Shown: positions 7,029 through 14,345, counted from the stretch's first letter. The stretch: 14,763 bases of DNA from DATFGK01 sp046712825 (GCA_046712825.1 JBKKCR010000022.1:1-14763), one strand, 5' to 3'. Program-made: numbers and translations. Notes: generated by a model from the letters alone, not told the origin.

Positions 7029-7679
7029 TCAGGCTTGGCGGAGGATGCCCTCACGCACCGCGGTCGCGACCGCCTCGAGCTTGGAGTGAGCGCCCAGCTT
7101 GCCGATCACGTTCTGAACATGGTTACGCACGGTGTGCAGGCTCAGGACCAGGCGTTCCGCGATCGCCGCGTTCGACAAGCCTTCGGCAAGGAATCTCAAG
7201 ATCTCCATCTCCCGTGGGGTCAGGTCCACGCCGTGGCCCTGCTCCTTGCGGCGAAGGCGCGGCAGGAGCCGGGCGAGCATCGAGGGCGAGATGAGCGCTT
7301 CACCAGCATGGGCCGCACGCACGGCGCTCGCGACTTCCCCGATCGCCTTGTGCTTGGTGATGAAGCCGGAGCACCCGGCCTCGATCGCGCGAACCAACAC
7401 CGCCTCGTCGTCGAACGAAGTGACCATGACGACCTGCACCGAATGAAGGTCCGCCTTGATCCGTTCGGTCGCATGTGCGCCGTCTCCGTCGGGAAGCTCG
7501 TAATCCATGAGGACCACGTCGGGCGCGTGCATGCGGACCGCTGCGCACCCCTCCTCGACGGTTCCTGCTGAGGCGATCACTTCGATATCGGGCTCGGCCC
7601 CGAGCGCGGCTCGGAGTCCCTGCACGAGCATCTCGTGGTCGTCGATGATGACGACGCGGATCGCCGGAGAGTCTTCCAT
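7029..7679 (-). CDS. NarL/FixJ-family (LuxR-type) response regulator
   Basis: This 216-aa DNA-binding regulator has two domains. The receiver (residues 6-125) has the acidic pair D13-D14, the phosphorylation site D59 in VVLMDYELPDGDG, T87 and K109. The LuxR-type helix-turn-helix (about 152-210) has LTPREMEILRFLAEGLSNAAIA and the recognition helix SLHTVRNHVQNVIGKL. All key phosphorylation residues are intact. The start is ATG 7679 with AAGG upstream; a GTG immediately before is also possible, and the frame runs open to 7940 into the kinase gene. It is divergent from the histidine kinase over a 103-base region and the two probably form one system, though the kinase subtype is not the usual partner. 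Confidence 0.93.
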   Translation of the reverse strand: MEDSPAIRVVIIDDHEMLVQGLRAALGAEPDIEVIASAGTVEEGCAAVRMHAPDVVLMDYELPDGDGAHATERIKADLHSVQVVMVTSFDDEAVLVRAIEAGCSGFITKHKAIGEVASAVRAAHAGEALISPSMLARLLPRLRRKEQGHGVDLTPREMEILRFLAEGLSNAAIAERLVLSLHTVRNHVQNVIGKLGAHSKLEAVATAVREGILRQA

Positions 7680-7688
7680 CACCTTGTT

Positions 7689-7769
7689 CTGTTCGGCTCG
7701 CGGAGCGCGCAACCGAAGGATAAGCGTGACCGATTTCGGCCGCTGAACGGGAAACCCATAGACGAACAG
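7689..7769. promoter_or_regulatory. Inverted arms CTGTTCG/CGAACAG in the divergent regulator-kinase promoter region
   Basis: CTGTTCG (7689-7695) and CGAACAG (7763-7769) face each other across 67 bases, one about 10 bases from the regulator start and the other about 14 bases from the kinase start. They could be two half-sites for autoregulation by the NarL-type protein, or chance 7-mers. Confidence 0.25.
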
Positions 7770-7782
7770 TACACTTCTGCGC

Positions 7783-8784
7783 GTGGTTCCACCCACGCCG
7801 GAAGCCGCCCCATCCCCTGCCCGGCTTCGGCGCCGACTCTTATTGCTCGTTCTGCTGGCGGTGTTGCCCGGGCTGCTGCTCGTGGGGATCGGCGCCGTGG
7901 GCATCTCGAGCGCGTCGGCCTTCGCTGATGTGGATCGCACCGTCTGGCTCGGTGTGATCGGGCTCGCGCTGGTCGGGATCCTGGCATTGATCGCGGCGTG
8001 GTTCTTCGGACGGGCGTTCCTCGCGCGCCCCGCAACGTCCGCGCTACAGGGTGAACGGCAAACGGTTGAGCGCCTGGAGCAGGTCGATCAGGTGCGGACC
8101 GACTTCGTGTCGATGGTGTCTCACGAGCTTCGCAATCCGCTGGCCACCATCAGGGGGTTCGGACAGCTGCTCCGGGACCGGCCGGAGTCGTTCGGCGACG
8201 AGCAACGACGTCAGGCCTACGACGCGATCGTGCGGCAAGTCGACCGGATGGCCTCGCTGATCGACAACGTCCTCGCCGTGTCGCGCCTCGAGTCCGACGC
8301 GTTCTCCTACGCATCGGTGCCCTACGAACCGGCGAGCCTGATCGCAGAGACCGCGCAGGAGGCCCGTGGCGTGTGGGGGCAGCACCACATCGTCGTCGAC
8401 GCGCCCGACGATCTTCCGCCGGCGAAGGGCGACTCCGACCGCTTGAAGCAGGTGCTCCTGAACCTCGTGTCCAACGCGTGCCGCTACTCGACGGAAGGAA
8501 CCACCGTGACGATGAGCGCGCGGAGCGACGGCGCGAGGACGCGCATCGACGTCGTCGACGAAGGGCCCGGCATCCCGGCGGAGAACATCCCGATGCTTTT
8601 CAACCGCAACGCGCAGCTGCGGACTCCGGACACGCAGAAGGTCCGCGGTACAGGGCTCGGGCTCTACATCAGCCGCCGCATCGTCGAGGCGCACGGCGGA
8701 CGCATCACGGTTGAAAGCGAGCCGGGCCGCGGTTCGACCTTCTCCGTCGAGGTTCCCCTCGACCCACCGCAGCCGGGAACCTAG
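7783..8784 (+). CDS. Membrane sensor histidine kinase (HisKA type)
   Basis: This 333-aa kinase starts at GTG 7783. Two transmembrane helices (about 18-42 and 56-78) are separated by a loop of only about 12 residues, so there is no extracellular sensor domain and no clear HAMP. A short coiled linker (ERQTVERLEQVDQVRTDF) leads into HisKA with the phosphorylated H114 in SMVSHELRNPL. The ATPase domain has N-box NLVSNACRY (N227, N231), G1 DEGPGIP (D259) and G2 GTGLGLYIS (289-297). All catalytic motifs are intact. Kinases with this layout usually sense membrane or envelope state. It ends at 8784, overlapping by 4 bases the end of the convergent membrane-protein gene (8781), so the transcripts are complementary at their ends. 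Confidence 0.93.
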   Translation: MVPPTPEAAPSPARLRRRLLLLVLLAVLPGLLLVGIGAVGISSASAFADVDRTVWLGVIGLALVGILALIAAWFFGRAFLARPATSALQGERQTVERLEQVDQVRTDFVSMVSHELRNPLATIRGFGQLLRDRPESFGDEQRRQAYDAIVRQVDRMASLIDNVLAVSRLESDAFSYASVPYEPASLIAETAQEARGVWGQHHIVVDAPDDLPPAKGDSDRLKQVLLNLVSNACRYSTEGTTVTMSARSDGARTRIDVVDEGPGIPAENIPMLFNRNAQLRTPDTQKVRGTGLGLYISRRIVEAHGGRITVESEPGRGSTFSVEVPLDPPQPGT

Positions 8785-9581
8785 CGACGCTTCCTGCGTT
8801 TCGGAGCCGGTCGAAGATCCGGAGTCGGGCCGCCTTTCGCGCGAGCCGTCTGACGCCGATCGCGGCGCGGCGCCTGCTCGAGCTTGCGCTTGCGCATCCG
8901 CCCGGCCGCGAACCAGCCCGCGCCGATCGCGACCGCCGAAGCGCCGACCGACACCCAGACCCACGGGAACGGTTTCCCATGGAGGGTCAGCCCTGCGACG
9001 AAGACCCCGAGTGCGTTGGTCTCGCCGAACACCTGCAGGCTCGCGGCGACCGGCTGCGCGCTGACCTCGATCCAGCCGACACCGTCCTGGTGACGAAGCA
9101 GCCGCGTGCCTCCGAGCGCCGAGCGGAGGATCACCGTGGCGGGATTGGCGAGCGCGGCAGGGGCACCCTCCTTCGCGTACGTCGCTGTGATCCCATACGC
9201 GTTGCCGTCGTAGCCCACTTCGGCCGGAGGCTCGCCGAACGTCGCGGGATCGACCGGCCGGATCTCGACCAGCACCGCGATCTCGCCGAGCCGCGGCGAG
9301 AAGGAGCCCTCCCGGAGGGCGATGACCGCTTGACCGTCCGGCGTGATGACCTGGGCGGCCACCGTGCCGATGTCGGTCATCGCGACCTCTTGCTTCGTCC
9401 CTTCCGGCGAGACGTTGCCGGCGGCGAACTCCGAAGGCGGCTTCACCCAGCGATAGGGTTCGACGGGGAGCGGACCGGTGTCGTACAAGGGCAGGACCGG
9501 GCCGTTCCCGGCAAGTCCGATGGCGATCGCGAGGTAGGCTCCCACCGCGAGGAACCCCCAGATGAGCCGGCGGGCACTCAC
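8781..9581 (-). CDS. Two-TM membrane protein of unknown function
   Basis: I do not recognise a named family. The 266-aa protein starts at GTG 9581, whose bases overlap the TGA of the CPBP gene (GTGA), a classic coupled start; the frame is open upstream to 9938 but that part lies inside the CPBP gene. Residues 5-25 form one transmembrane helix, then about 180 residues lie outside (strand-rich, with EVAMTDIGTVAAQVI and LGEIAVLVEIRPVD), then a second helix at about 205-228 (WVWVSVGASAVAIGAGWF), then a very basic cytoplasmic tail (RMRKRKLEQAPRRDRR to RRKRR). It is the last gene of the overlapping minus-strand set. The exposed domain suggests a sensor or scaffold, but that is a guess. Confidence 0.75.
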   Translation of the reverse strand: MSARRLIWGFLAVGAYLAIAIGLAGNGPVLPLYDTGPLPVEPYRWVKPPSEFAAGNVSPEGTKQEVAMTDIGTVAAQVITPDGQAVIALREGSFSPRLGEIAVLVEIRPVDPATFGEPPAEVGYDGNAYGITATYAKEGAPAALANPATVILRSALGGTRLLRHQDGVGWIEVSAQPVAASLQVFGETNALGVFVAGLTLHGKPFPWVWVSVGASAVAIGAGWFAAGRMRKRKLEQAPRRDRRQTARAKGGPTPDLRPAPKRRKRR

Positions 9582-10147
9582 AGCAACATCAAGACGTTGG
9601 CCGCCGCGTGGGTCACGGCCGGAGCCATCCACGACCCGGTCGCCCAGCGCTGCCACCCCAGGAGCACGCCTGCGGCCAGATCGACCGGGACCGCTCGCCA
9701 CCCCCAAAAGGTCACATGCACGATGGCGAAACCGAACGAGGAGCCGGCCAGGGCCACGGGAACCCCCCACCGCAAGAGCGTCGCATATACGAAGCGGCGG
9801 AAGAATGCCTCCTCGGCAACGGCCGCCACGATCGCGGAGCCCAAGAGCAGGGCAGGAGCGGGTGGGATCAGGCTTCCCCCCAGCGCGCCGCGCGCGATCG
9901 CGAACACCCCGATCCCAAGGGCGACCGCGGCGCACCACCCGCGCGTGCTTCGATCCGAGCCGCGCGGGATGGCGATCGGGTGCAGCGCCCCGGCGAGGCC
10001 GACCATGACCGTGATCGCTGCGAAGGCCGGTGAGGAAGGCCGCGAGACGAGCGCGATGCAGCCGGCGACGAGCGTCAAAGCGGCGAGCGCTTCGGTGGGT
10101 GGGGATGCGGCGCGCGGCTGGGCCGCGCGCACGGCGCCGACCGTCAT
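9578..10147 (-). CDS. CPBP-family intramembrane glutamic endopeptidase (CAAX protease-like)
   Basis: This 189-aa polytopic membrane protein carries the family motifs in order: EEAFFRR (E112, E113, R117), FAIVHVTF (H144) and a C-terminal HAAANVL (H180, N184). In this family the glutamates and histidines form the active site in the membrane; bacterial members are linked to peptide processing, bacteriocin immunity or membrane-protein turnover. The start is ATG 10147, overlapping the lipoprotein stop as ATGA, and the end overlaps the next gene start as GTGA. The frame is open to 10723, but that extension covers two other genes and has no family character. A long Ala/Arg-rich N-terminus precedes the first helix. 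The natural substrate is unknown. Confidence 0.88.
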   Translation of the reverse strand: MTVGAVRAAQPRAASPPTEALAALTLVAGCIALVSRPSSPAFAAITVMVGLAGALHPIAIPRGSDRSTRGWCAAVALGIGVFAIARGALGGSLIPPAPALLLGSAIVAAVAEEAFFRRFVYATLLRWGVPVALAGSSFGFAIVHVTFWGWRAVPVDLAAGVLLGWQRWATGSWMAPAVTHAAANVLMLL

Positions 10148-10560
10148 GCGGCCGTGAACGAAACGGCGGCGAGCACGCGCGGACTGAACGGACCGTGGTC
10201 GGCCGCGACGAACTCCACCTGCAACAGATGTGGCCCCTTCGACACGTCCTTGATGGTTTCGTCGAGGCTGCCGAGCAGCTGGACGACCTTGCCGTCGAGG
10301 AGGAGATGGATGTGGCCCTCGTCCGGTTTCAGGTTCGTGGTTACCTGATCGACGACGCGGCCGCCGGTCAGCGCGATGCGCACCCGCGCCTCGCTTCCCT
10401 GGATGACGGCGCCGGTCGTCGGCTCGAGGATCGAAACCTTCGCGGTTGAGCTGAGACGCGCGGACGCAGACGGCGTCGGCTCGGTTCCGGACTTCGGGCC
10501 GCAGGCCGCGAGGCCGACCAGCAGCACGGCGGCGAGCGCGTTCAAGAACGGTCGTCTCAT
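10144..10560 (-). CDS. Putative lipoprotein with His-containing beta domain
   Basis: This 138-aa protein starts at ATG 10560. Residues 1-20 are a lipoprotein signal with lipobox GLAAC, the lipidated residue being C20. A Pro/Ser/Thr-rich linker follows, then from about 41 a beta-sandwich-like domain: KVSILEPTTGAVIQGSEARVRIALTG, GHIHLLLDGKVVQLLG (H83, H85), GPHLLQVEFVAADHGPF (H111, H122) and a final strand VLAAVSFTA. The GHIHLLLDG...GPHLLQVEFVAADH pattern resembles DUF4399-type or bacterial Ig-like domains. The spaced histidines could bind a metal such as copper, but there is no Met/Cys cluster to support it. It overlaps the CPBP gene by 4 bases (ATGA). Confidence 0.8.
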   Translation of the reverse strand: MRRPFLNALAAVLLVGLAACGPKSGTEPTPSASARLSSTAKVSILEPTTGAVIQGSEARVRIALTGGRVVDQVTTNLKPDEGHIHLLLDGKVVQLLGSLDETIKDVSKGPHLLQVEFVAADHGPFSPRVLAAVSFTAA

Positions 10561-10577
10561 GGCAACAGTCAGGGAGT

Positions 10578-10745
10578 CTAGCGGCCGGGTGCGTCCTTGG
10601 TGGGGTCGTCCGGCATGGCGTCCCGGGCTTCGTCCCGCGCCTCGATGCGCTTGCGGCGGAACTGCAGAATGAAGAAGAAGACGACGGCGGGCAGGAGCAG
10701 GGACAAGATCTCGTCCCACCCACCCGCGTGTGCGAGCGGAATCAC
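10578..10745 (-). CDS. Small single-pass membrane protein, 55 aa
   Basis: This short gene starts at GTG 10745, ends at TAG 10578-10580 and reads MIPLAHAGGWDEILSLLL, a hydrophobic helix PAVVFFFILQF (about 15-29), then a charged tail RRKRIEARDEARDAMPDDPT. The upstream frame closes with TAG four codons before the GTG, so GTG is the only sensible start; GGAGGA touches it directly, closer than usual. Short proteins beginning with LAHAG and one helix are common in actinobacterial genomes beside membrane operons. It sits 17 bases upstream of the lipoprotein start and is probably the first gene of that operon. No function is known to me. Confidence 0.65.
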   Translation of the reverse strand: MIPLAHAGGWDEILSLLLPAVVFFFILQFRRKRIEARDEARDAMPDDPTKDAPGR

Positions 10746-10764
10746 TCCTCCAGTCTAGGCAGTC

Positions 10765-10803
10765 GCGACGGCGCCGGCCCGGCGCGCGGCCACACCGCGT
10801 CGC
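10765..10803. other. Nested GC-rich hairpin between SRPBCC gene and the 55-aa gene
   Basis: GCGCCGG-C-CCGGCGC (10771-10785) sits inside outer arms GCGACG (10765-10770) and CGTCGC (10798-10803). This could end the SRPBCC transcript or shape the leader of the downstream operon. No T run follows on the minus strand, so a simple terminator is doubtful. Confidence 0.35.
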
Positions 10804-10839
10804 GGAGTCCGGCACCGACAAGCTAGTCGTGCTCAGGAC

Positions 10840-11322
10840 CTAGAGCGAGGCGGAGACCATCGCGAGCCGCTGCAGGCTCTTCTCCATCTTGCGGGCTACC
10901 TCCCGGCCGCCGAACTTCATCATGAACCCGCGGAGCAGCCCGGCCGGCTCCTGTTGTGAGACCAGCCGCACGAGCGTCCCGCCACCGTCGGCCTGGAGCC
11001 ACACCGAGAAGATCGTCTCCGAAGCGAACCGCGGTGCCGGCTTGCCGTTGAGGCGCTCGGCCTCGTGCCTCCAAGAGAGCAGGCGGCCGGGCTCGTACGC
11101 GGTCACGACCTGATCGATCTCCGAGCGCTTCGATCCCCACCGTCCGGCGATGCGCTGGCGGCGGCCGATCCCGGCACCTTCGAGGAGCTCGGCCTTATCG
11201 CAGAAGGCGAACCACATCGGCATGCGCCGAACGTCTTCGACGATGCTCCAGACCGCGTCCGGCCGGGCGGGCACGATCGCTTCTCGCTCGATCTCGATCA
11301 CGATCGCGTCACGATAGCCCAC
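10840..11322 (-). CDS. SRPBCC family protein (polyketide cyclase/START-like)
   Basis: This 160-aa soluble protein starts at GTG 11322 with AGGA 4 bases before it; an internal GTG at 11301 lacks such a site. The sequence follows the SRPBCC helix-grip layout: a first strand (IEIEREAIVPARPDAVWSIVEDVRRMPMW), central strands with GIGRRQRIAGRW, ITAYEPG-like VTAYEPGRLLSW, FSVWLQADGGGTLVRLVSQQEPAG, and a long C-terminal helix with a basic face (FGGREVARKMEKSLQRLA). These proteins bind hydrophobic ligands such as lipids, sterols or polyketides. It is divergent from the acyl-CoA dehydrogenase operon over 106 bases, so it might belong with steroid or lipid handling, but that is only positional. Confidence 0.85.
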   Translation of the reverse strand: MGYRDAIVIEIEREAIVPARPDAVWSIVEDVRRMPMWFAFCDKAELLEGAGIGRRQRIAGRWGSKRSEIDQVVTAYEPGRLLSWRHEAERLNGKPAPRFASETIFSVWLQADGGGTLVRLVSQQEPAGLLRGFMMKFGGREVARKMEKSLQRLAMVSASL

Positions 11323-11375
11323 TTCGTCCTGCCGTCCATCGTTGATCGCGCCGACACCGGCGCGGTCGGGTCGGC

Positions 11376-11387
11376 ACCGTCGACGGT
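11376..11387. promoter_or_regulatory. 12-base palindrome ACCGTCGACGGT in the divergent SRPBCC/acyl-CoA dehydrogenase promoter region
   Basis: A perfect 12-base palindrome lies 54 bases upstream of the SRPBCC start and 42 upstream of the dehydrogenase start, with a hairpin GCGCCG-ACAC-CGGCGC (11348-11363) beside it. It fits a TetR-type or similar operator shared by both genes, but it is not the KstR motif found before 14469. Confidence 0.3.
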
Positions 11388-11428
11388 CATTTCGTGATGC
11401 GCGCGCCCGTCACGTAGCCTTCGTCTGG

Positions 11429-12589
11429 ATGGATCTTCGCTACACCGACGAGCAGGAAGCCTTCCGGGCCGAGGTTCGCGCCTGGCTCCGCGCCAACGTT
11501 CCCAAGGAACGCCTGCCGACCGTCGGCACCCGCGAGGGCTTCGACGCCCACCGCGCCTGGGAGCGGGAACTCGGCCGCGCCGGGTACGGAGCCCTGCACT
11601 GGCCGGTCGAATACGGCGGCCGCGGTGCCGACGTCGTGATGACGGCGATCTTCGAGGAGGAGTACGCGCTCGTCGAGGGTCCACCGCGCATCACGGTGCT
11701 CGGACGCAACCTCATGGGTCCGACGCTGATGGTCCACGGGACGCCCGAGCAGAAGGACCGGTGGCTGTCGCGGATCCTTTCCGCAGACGACATCTGGTCG
11801 CAGGGATTCTCCGAGCCCGACGCCGGGAGCGACCTCGCCGGGCTCAAGACGCGCGCGGTTCGCGACGGCGACGAGTTCGTCGTGAACGGCCAGAAGATCT
11901 GGACCTCCTACGGAACGTTCTCCGACTGGATCTTCGCGCTCGTCCGCACGGACCCGGAAGCGCCGCGTCACGCCGGCATCACGTTCCTCGCCATCGATAT
12001 GCACTCTCCCGGCGTCGAGGCACGTCCGCTCGTCCAGGTCGACGGCCGAGCCGGCTTCGCCGAGGTCTTCTTCACCGACGTGCGGGTGCCGGTGTCGCAC
12101 GTCATCGGCGACCTCAACCGTGGGTGGGATGTCGCGATGACGACGCTCGGCTTCGAGCGCGACGCTCCGTCCGCCCCTGCCGGGCGTTTCGAACGCGACG
12201 TGGCCGAGCTGGCGTCGATCGCGCGGGCGCTCGGTCGCGATACCGACGCGGGCGTTCGAGACACGATCGGATCCCTGTACGCGCAGGCACTCGCCTACCG
12301 GCACCACAGCAGGCGGACGCTCACCAGGCTCGCGCGCGGCGAGAGCATCGGGCCCGAGGGTTCGGTCACGAAGGTGCTGTGGTCCGAGCTCGAGCGCGAG
12401 ACGTTCGCCAAGGGCCGCGAGCTGCTCGGGCCGTACGGCGAAGTTGTCTCGGGCGAGTCGCCGCTCGCCGACCCGGTGCGCTGGCATTCGAAGTACTGGT
12501 TCTCGCGCGCGGCCACGATCTACGCCGGGACCAGCGAGATCCAGCGCAACATCATCGCCGAGCGCGTGCTCGGCCTTCCGCGGAAGTAG
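11429..12589 (+). CDS. Acyl-CoA dehydrogenase, full-length subunit (FadE30-like)
   Basis: This FAD-dependent enzyme introduces an alpha-beta double bond into an acyl-CoA. At 386 aa it has all family regions: N-terminal helical domain (MDLRYTDEQEAFRAEVRAWL), the substrate/FAD loop GFSEPDAGSDLAG (126-138), NGQKIWTSYG, and the C-terminal IYAGTSEIQRNIIAERVLGLP (from about 364). In that last motif alanine (A366) stands where MCAD-type enzymes have the catalytic glutamate, as is common in actinobacterial steroid-type FadE proteins whose base lies elsewhere. The start is ATG 11429; the upstream extension to 11342 has no family character and no good ribosome-binding site is visible. The next gene, 5 bases on, is a shortened paralogue, suggesting an alpha-beta heteromer. 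The likely substrate is a steroid-derived CoA thioester, judged from the IpdF-like neighbour. Confidence 0.9.
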   Translation: MDLRYTDEQEAFRAEVRAWLRANVPKERLPTVGTREGFDAHRAWERELGRAGYGALHWPVEYGGRGADVVMTAIFEEEYALVEGPPRITVLGRNLMGPTLMVHGTPEQKDRWLSRILSADDIWSQGFSEPDAGSDLAGLKTRAVRDGDEFVVNGQKIWTSYGTFSDWIFALVRTDPEAPRHAGITFLAIDMHSPGVEARPLVQVDGRAGFAEVFFTDVRVPVSHVIGDLNRGWDVAMTTLGFERDAPSAPAGRFERDVAELASIARALGRDTDAGVRDTIGSLYAQALAYRHHSRRTLTRLARGESIGPEGSVTKVLWSELERETFAKGRELLGPYGEVVSGESPLADPVRWHSKYWFSRAATIYAGTSEIQRNIIAERVLGLPRK

Positions 12590-12594
12590 CGACC

Positions 12595-13560
12595 GTGGAT
12601 TTCGATTTCTCCGCCGAGCAGCTTGCCGTCCGCGATCTCGCGCGCGAGCTCTTCGAGAAGGAGTCACCGCCGTCGCGCCTGCGCGAGCTGTGGAGCGGCG
12701 CCGAGCGGGATCGATCGGTGTGGAAGGCGCTCGGCCAGGCGGGTCTGCTCGAGATCACCGACCCGGTCGACCTGGTGCTGGTGCTCGAGGAAGCCGGGCG
12801 CGCAGCAATACCTGAACCGATCGCGGAGACACTCGCGGTCGCGGCGCCGGTCCTCGGCGAAGCGGGGAGTGATTGGCTCCCCCGCATCGCGGCCGGCGAA
12901 GCGATCGTTGCGGTGCAGCTCGGCGGCGCGCCGTTCGTCGTCGACGCGGGCGACGCGGATCTGCTGCTGCTCGAGCGCGACGGCGAGCTCCACGCGCTTC
13001 CTCGCGATGCGTTCACCGCGACCCCGGTCGATTCCGACGACAAAGCTCGTCGCCTCTTCGCGGTCGAAGCCCGTCCCACCCCGGACACCCGCCTTTCGGG
13101 CGCTGCCGCCGATGCGTCCGATCGTGGGGCGGCCGCCGTGGCCGCAGTCCTCAACGGGATCTCGATGCGCATGCTCGACATGACGCTGGAGCACGTCAAG
13201 ACCCGTGAGCAGTTCGGTAAGCCGGTCGGCTCGTTCCAGGCGGTGAAGCACAAGCTCGCGAGCGCGCACGTGCGTGTGGAGTCCGCGCGCGCGGCGGCCT
13301 GGTACGCCGCGTTCGCGATCGGGGCCGGCCTGCCCGACCGCTCGCTCGCCGCGTCGGTCGCCAAGGTCGTGGCGGCCGAGGCCGAGGCCATTGCCAACGC
13401 CGAAGCGCTGCAGTGCCACGGCGGGATCGGCTTCACCTGGGAGCACGACCTGCACATGTGGATGAAGCGCGGGAATGCGCTGGAAGCGTCCTTCGGCACC
13501 GCCGCCGAGCATCGGGCCCGCGTCGCCGCTCACGTGCTTTCGGAGCAGGCCGATGCCTGA
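12595..13560 (+). CDS. Acyl-CoA dehydrogenase-like protein, short partner subunit
   Basis: This 321-aa protein starts at GTG 12595 (MDFDFSAEQLAVRDLARELF) with GGAAG about 8 bases upstream, inside the previous gene's end. The N-terminal domain is recognisable, but the middle beta domain is shortened and lacks the EPxAGSD loop. The C-terminal domain is well kept: REQFGKPVGSFQAVKHKLA (204-222) and QCHGGIGFTWEHDLHMWMKR (273-292). Such shortened members (about 320 aa) pair with a full-length one to make alpha2-beta2 dehydrogenases, as for mycobacterial FadE/ChsE proteins in cholesterol breakdown. In those enzymes the active site and FAD pocket are split between the subunits. The gene overlaps the next one by 8 bases, so translation is probably coupled. 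Substrate is inferred from neighbours. Confidence 0.9.
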   Translation: MDFDFSAEQLAVRDLARELFEKESPPSRLRELWSGAERDRSVWKALGQAGLLEITDPVDLVLVLEEAGRAAIPEPIAETLAVAAPVLGEAGSDWLPRIAAGEAIVAVQLGGAPFVVDAGDADLLLLERDGELHALPRDAFTATPVDSDDKARRLFAVEARPTPDTRLSGAAADASDRGAAAVAAVLNGISMRMLDMTLEHVKTREQFGKPVGSFQAVKHKLASAHVRVESARAAAWYAAFAIGAGLPDRSLAASVAKVVAAEAEAIANAEALQCHGGIGFTWEHDLHMWMKRGNALEASFGTAAEHRARVAAHVLSEQADA

Positions 13561-14329
13561 GGCGCCACCGTATCCGCCGGGCCGCTCACTGCTCGAGGGC
13601 AAGACCGTGCTCGTCACCGCGGCCGCAGGAGCGGGGATCGGCTTCGCGACCGCGAAGCGCTGTCTCGAGGAAGGCGCTCGCGTGGTCCTCTCGGACAAGC
13701 ACGAGCGCCGCCTCGTCGAGGCGGCGGACAAGCTCACCGAGCTGGGAACGGTCGCCTGCTCGATCCCGTGCGATGTCACTTCGCAGGACGACGTCGACCG
13801 TTTGTTCCGCGGAGCCGTCGAGGCGACCGGCGGGCTCGACGTGGTCGTGAACAACGCCGGGCTCGGCGGCACGAAGGACATCGCCGAGATGACGGACGAC
13901 GAATGGTCCGTCGTGATCGACATCTCGTTGAACGGAACCTTCCGGTGCACGCGCGCGGCATTGCAGCACATGATCCCTCGCAGCAGCGGCGTGATCGTGA
14001 ACCTCGGGTCGATCCTGGGCTGGCGGGCGCAGGCCGGCCAGGGCCACTACGCGGCCGCGAAGGCCGGCGTCATGGCGCTCACCCGGGCCGCGGCCATGGA
14101 GGCCGCACCGCACAACGTCCGAGTGAATTGCGTGGCGCCATCGTTCGCCGAGACGCCGTTCCTGTCCAAGGTGGTCGCAGAGGAAACCCTGGCCGAGCTC
14201 CGCGCCCGGGAGGCGTTCGGCCGGGCCGCCGAGCCCTGGGAGGTCGCGAACGTGATCGTCTTCCTCGCGAGCGATTACTCCTCATACATGACCGGCGAGG
14301 TCGTCTCCGTCAGCGCCCAGCATCCCTGA
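13553..14329 (+). CDS. ipdF: SDR oxidoreductase, IpdF-like (steroid C/D-ring catabolism)
   Basis: This 258-aa NAD(P)-dependent short-chain dehydrogenase starts at ATG 13553 with GGAG 7 bases upstream. Motifs: cofactor loop TAAAGAGIG (22-30, alanine replacing the usual first glycine), the NNAG at 100-103, and the catalytic S153, Y166, K170. Several stretches closely match my memory of mycobacterial Rv3559c/IpdF: the TAAAG-GIG loop, SDKHERRL, NNAGLGG, GWRAQ-x4-HYAAAKAGVMALTR, EAFGRAAEPWEVA and the ending SDYSSYMTGEV-SVS-QHP. IpdF acts in HIP degradation, the last two steroid rings, oxidising a hydroxyl of a CoA intermediate. In mycobacteria it lies next to fadE30, as here. The symbol rests on recall, not alignment. 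Confidence 0.82.
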   Translation: MPEAPPYPPGRSLLEGKTVLVTAAAGAGIGFATAKRCLEEGARVVLSDKHERRLVEAADKLTELGTVACSIPCDVTSQDDVDRLFRGAVEATGGLDVVVNNAGLGGTKDIAEMTDDEWSVVIDISLNGTFRCTRAALQHMIPRSSGVIVNLGSILGWRAQAGQGHYAAAKAGVMALTRAAAMEAAPHNVRVNCVAPSFAETPFLSKVVAEETLAELRAREAFGRAAEPWEVANVIVFLASDYSSYMTGEVVSVSAQHP

Positions 14330-14345
14330 GGTTCAAAGCCCCGCA

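Noticed and set aside
8044..8964. 306-aa minus-strand frame under the histidine kinase
   Set aside because: It is the antisense shadow of the kinase, with no motif of its own.
12664..13971. 435-aa minus-strand frame under the dehydrogenase and SDR genes
   Set aside because: It is antisense to two well-supported genes.
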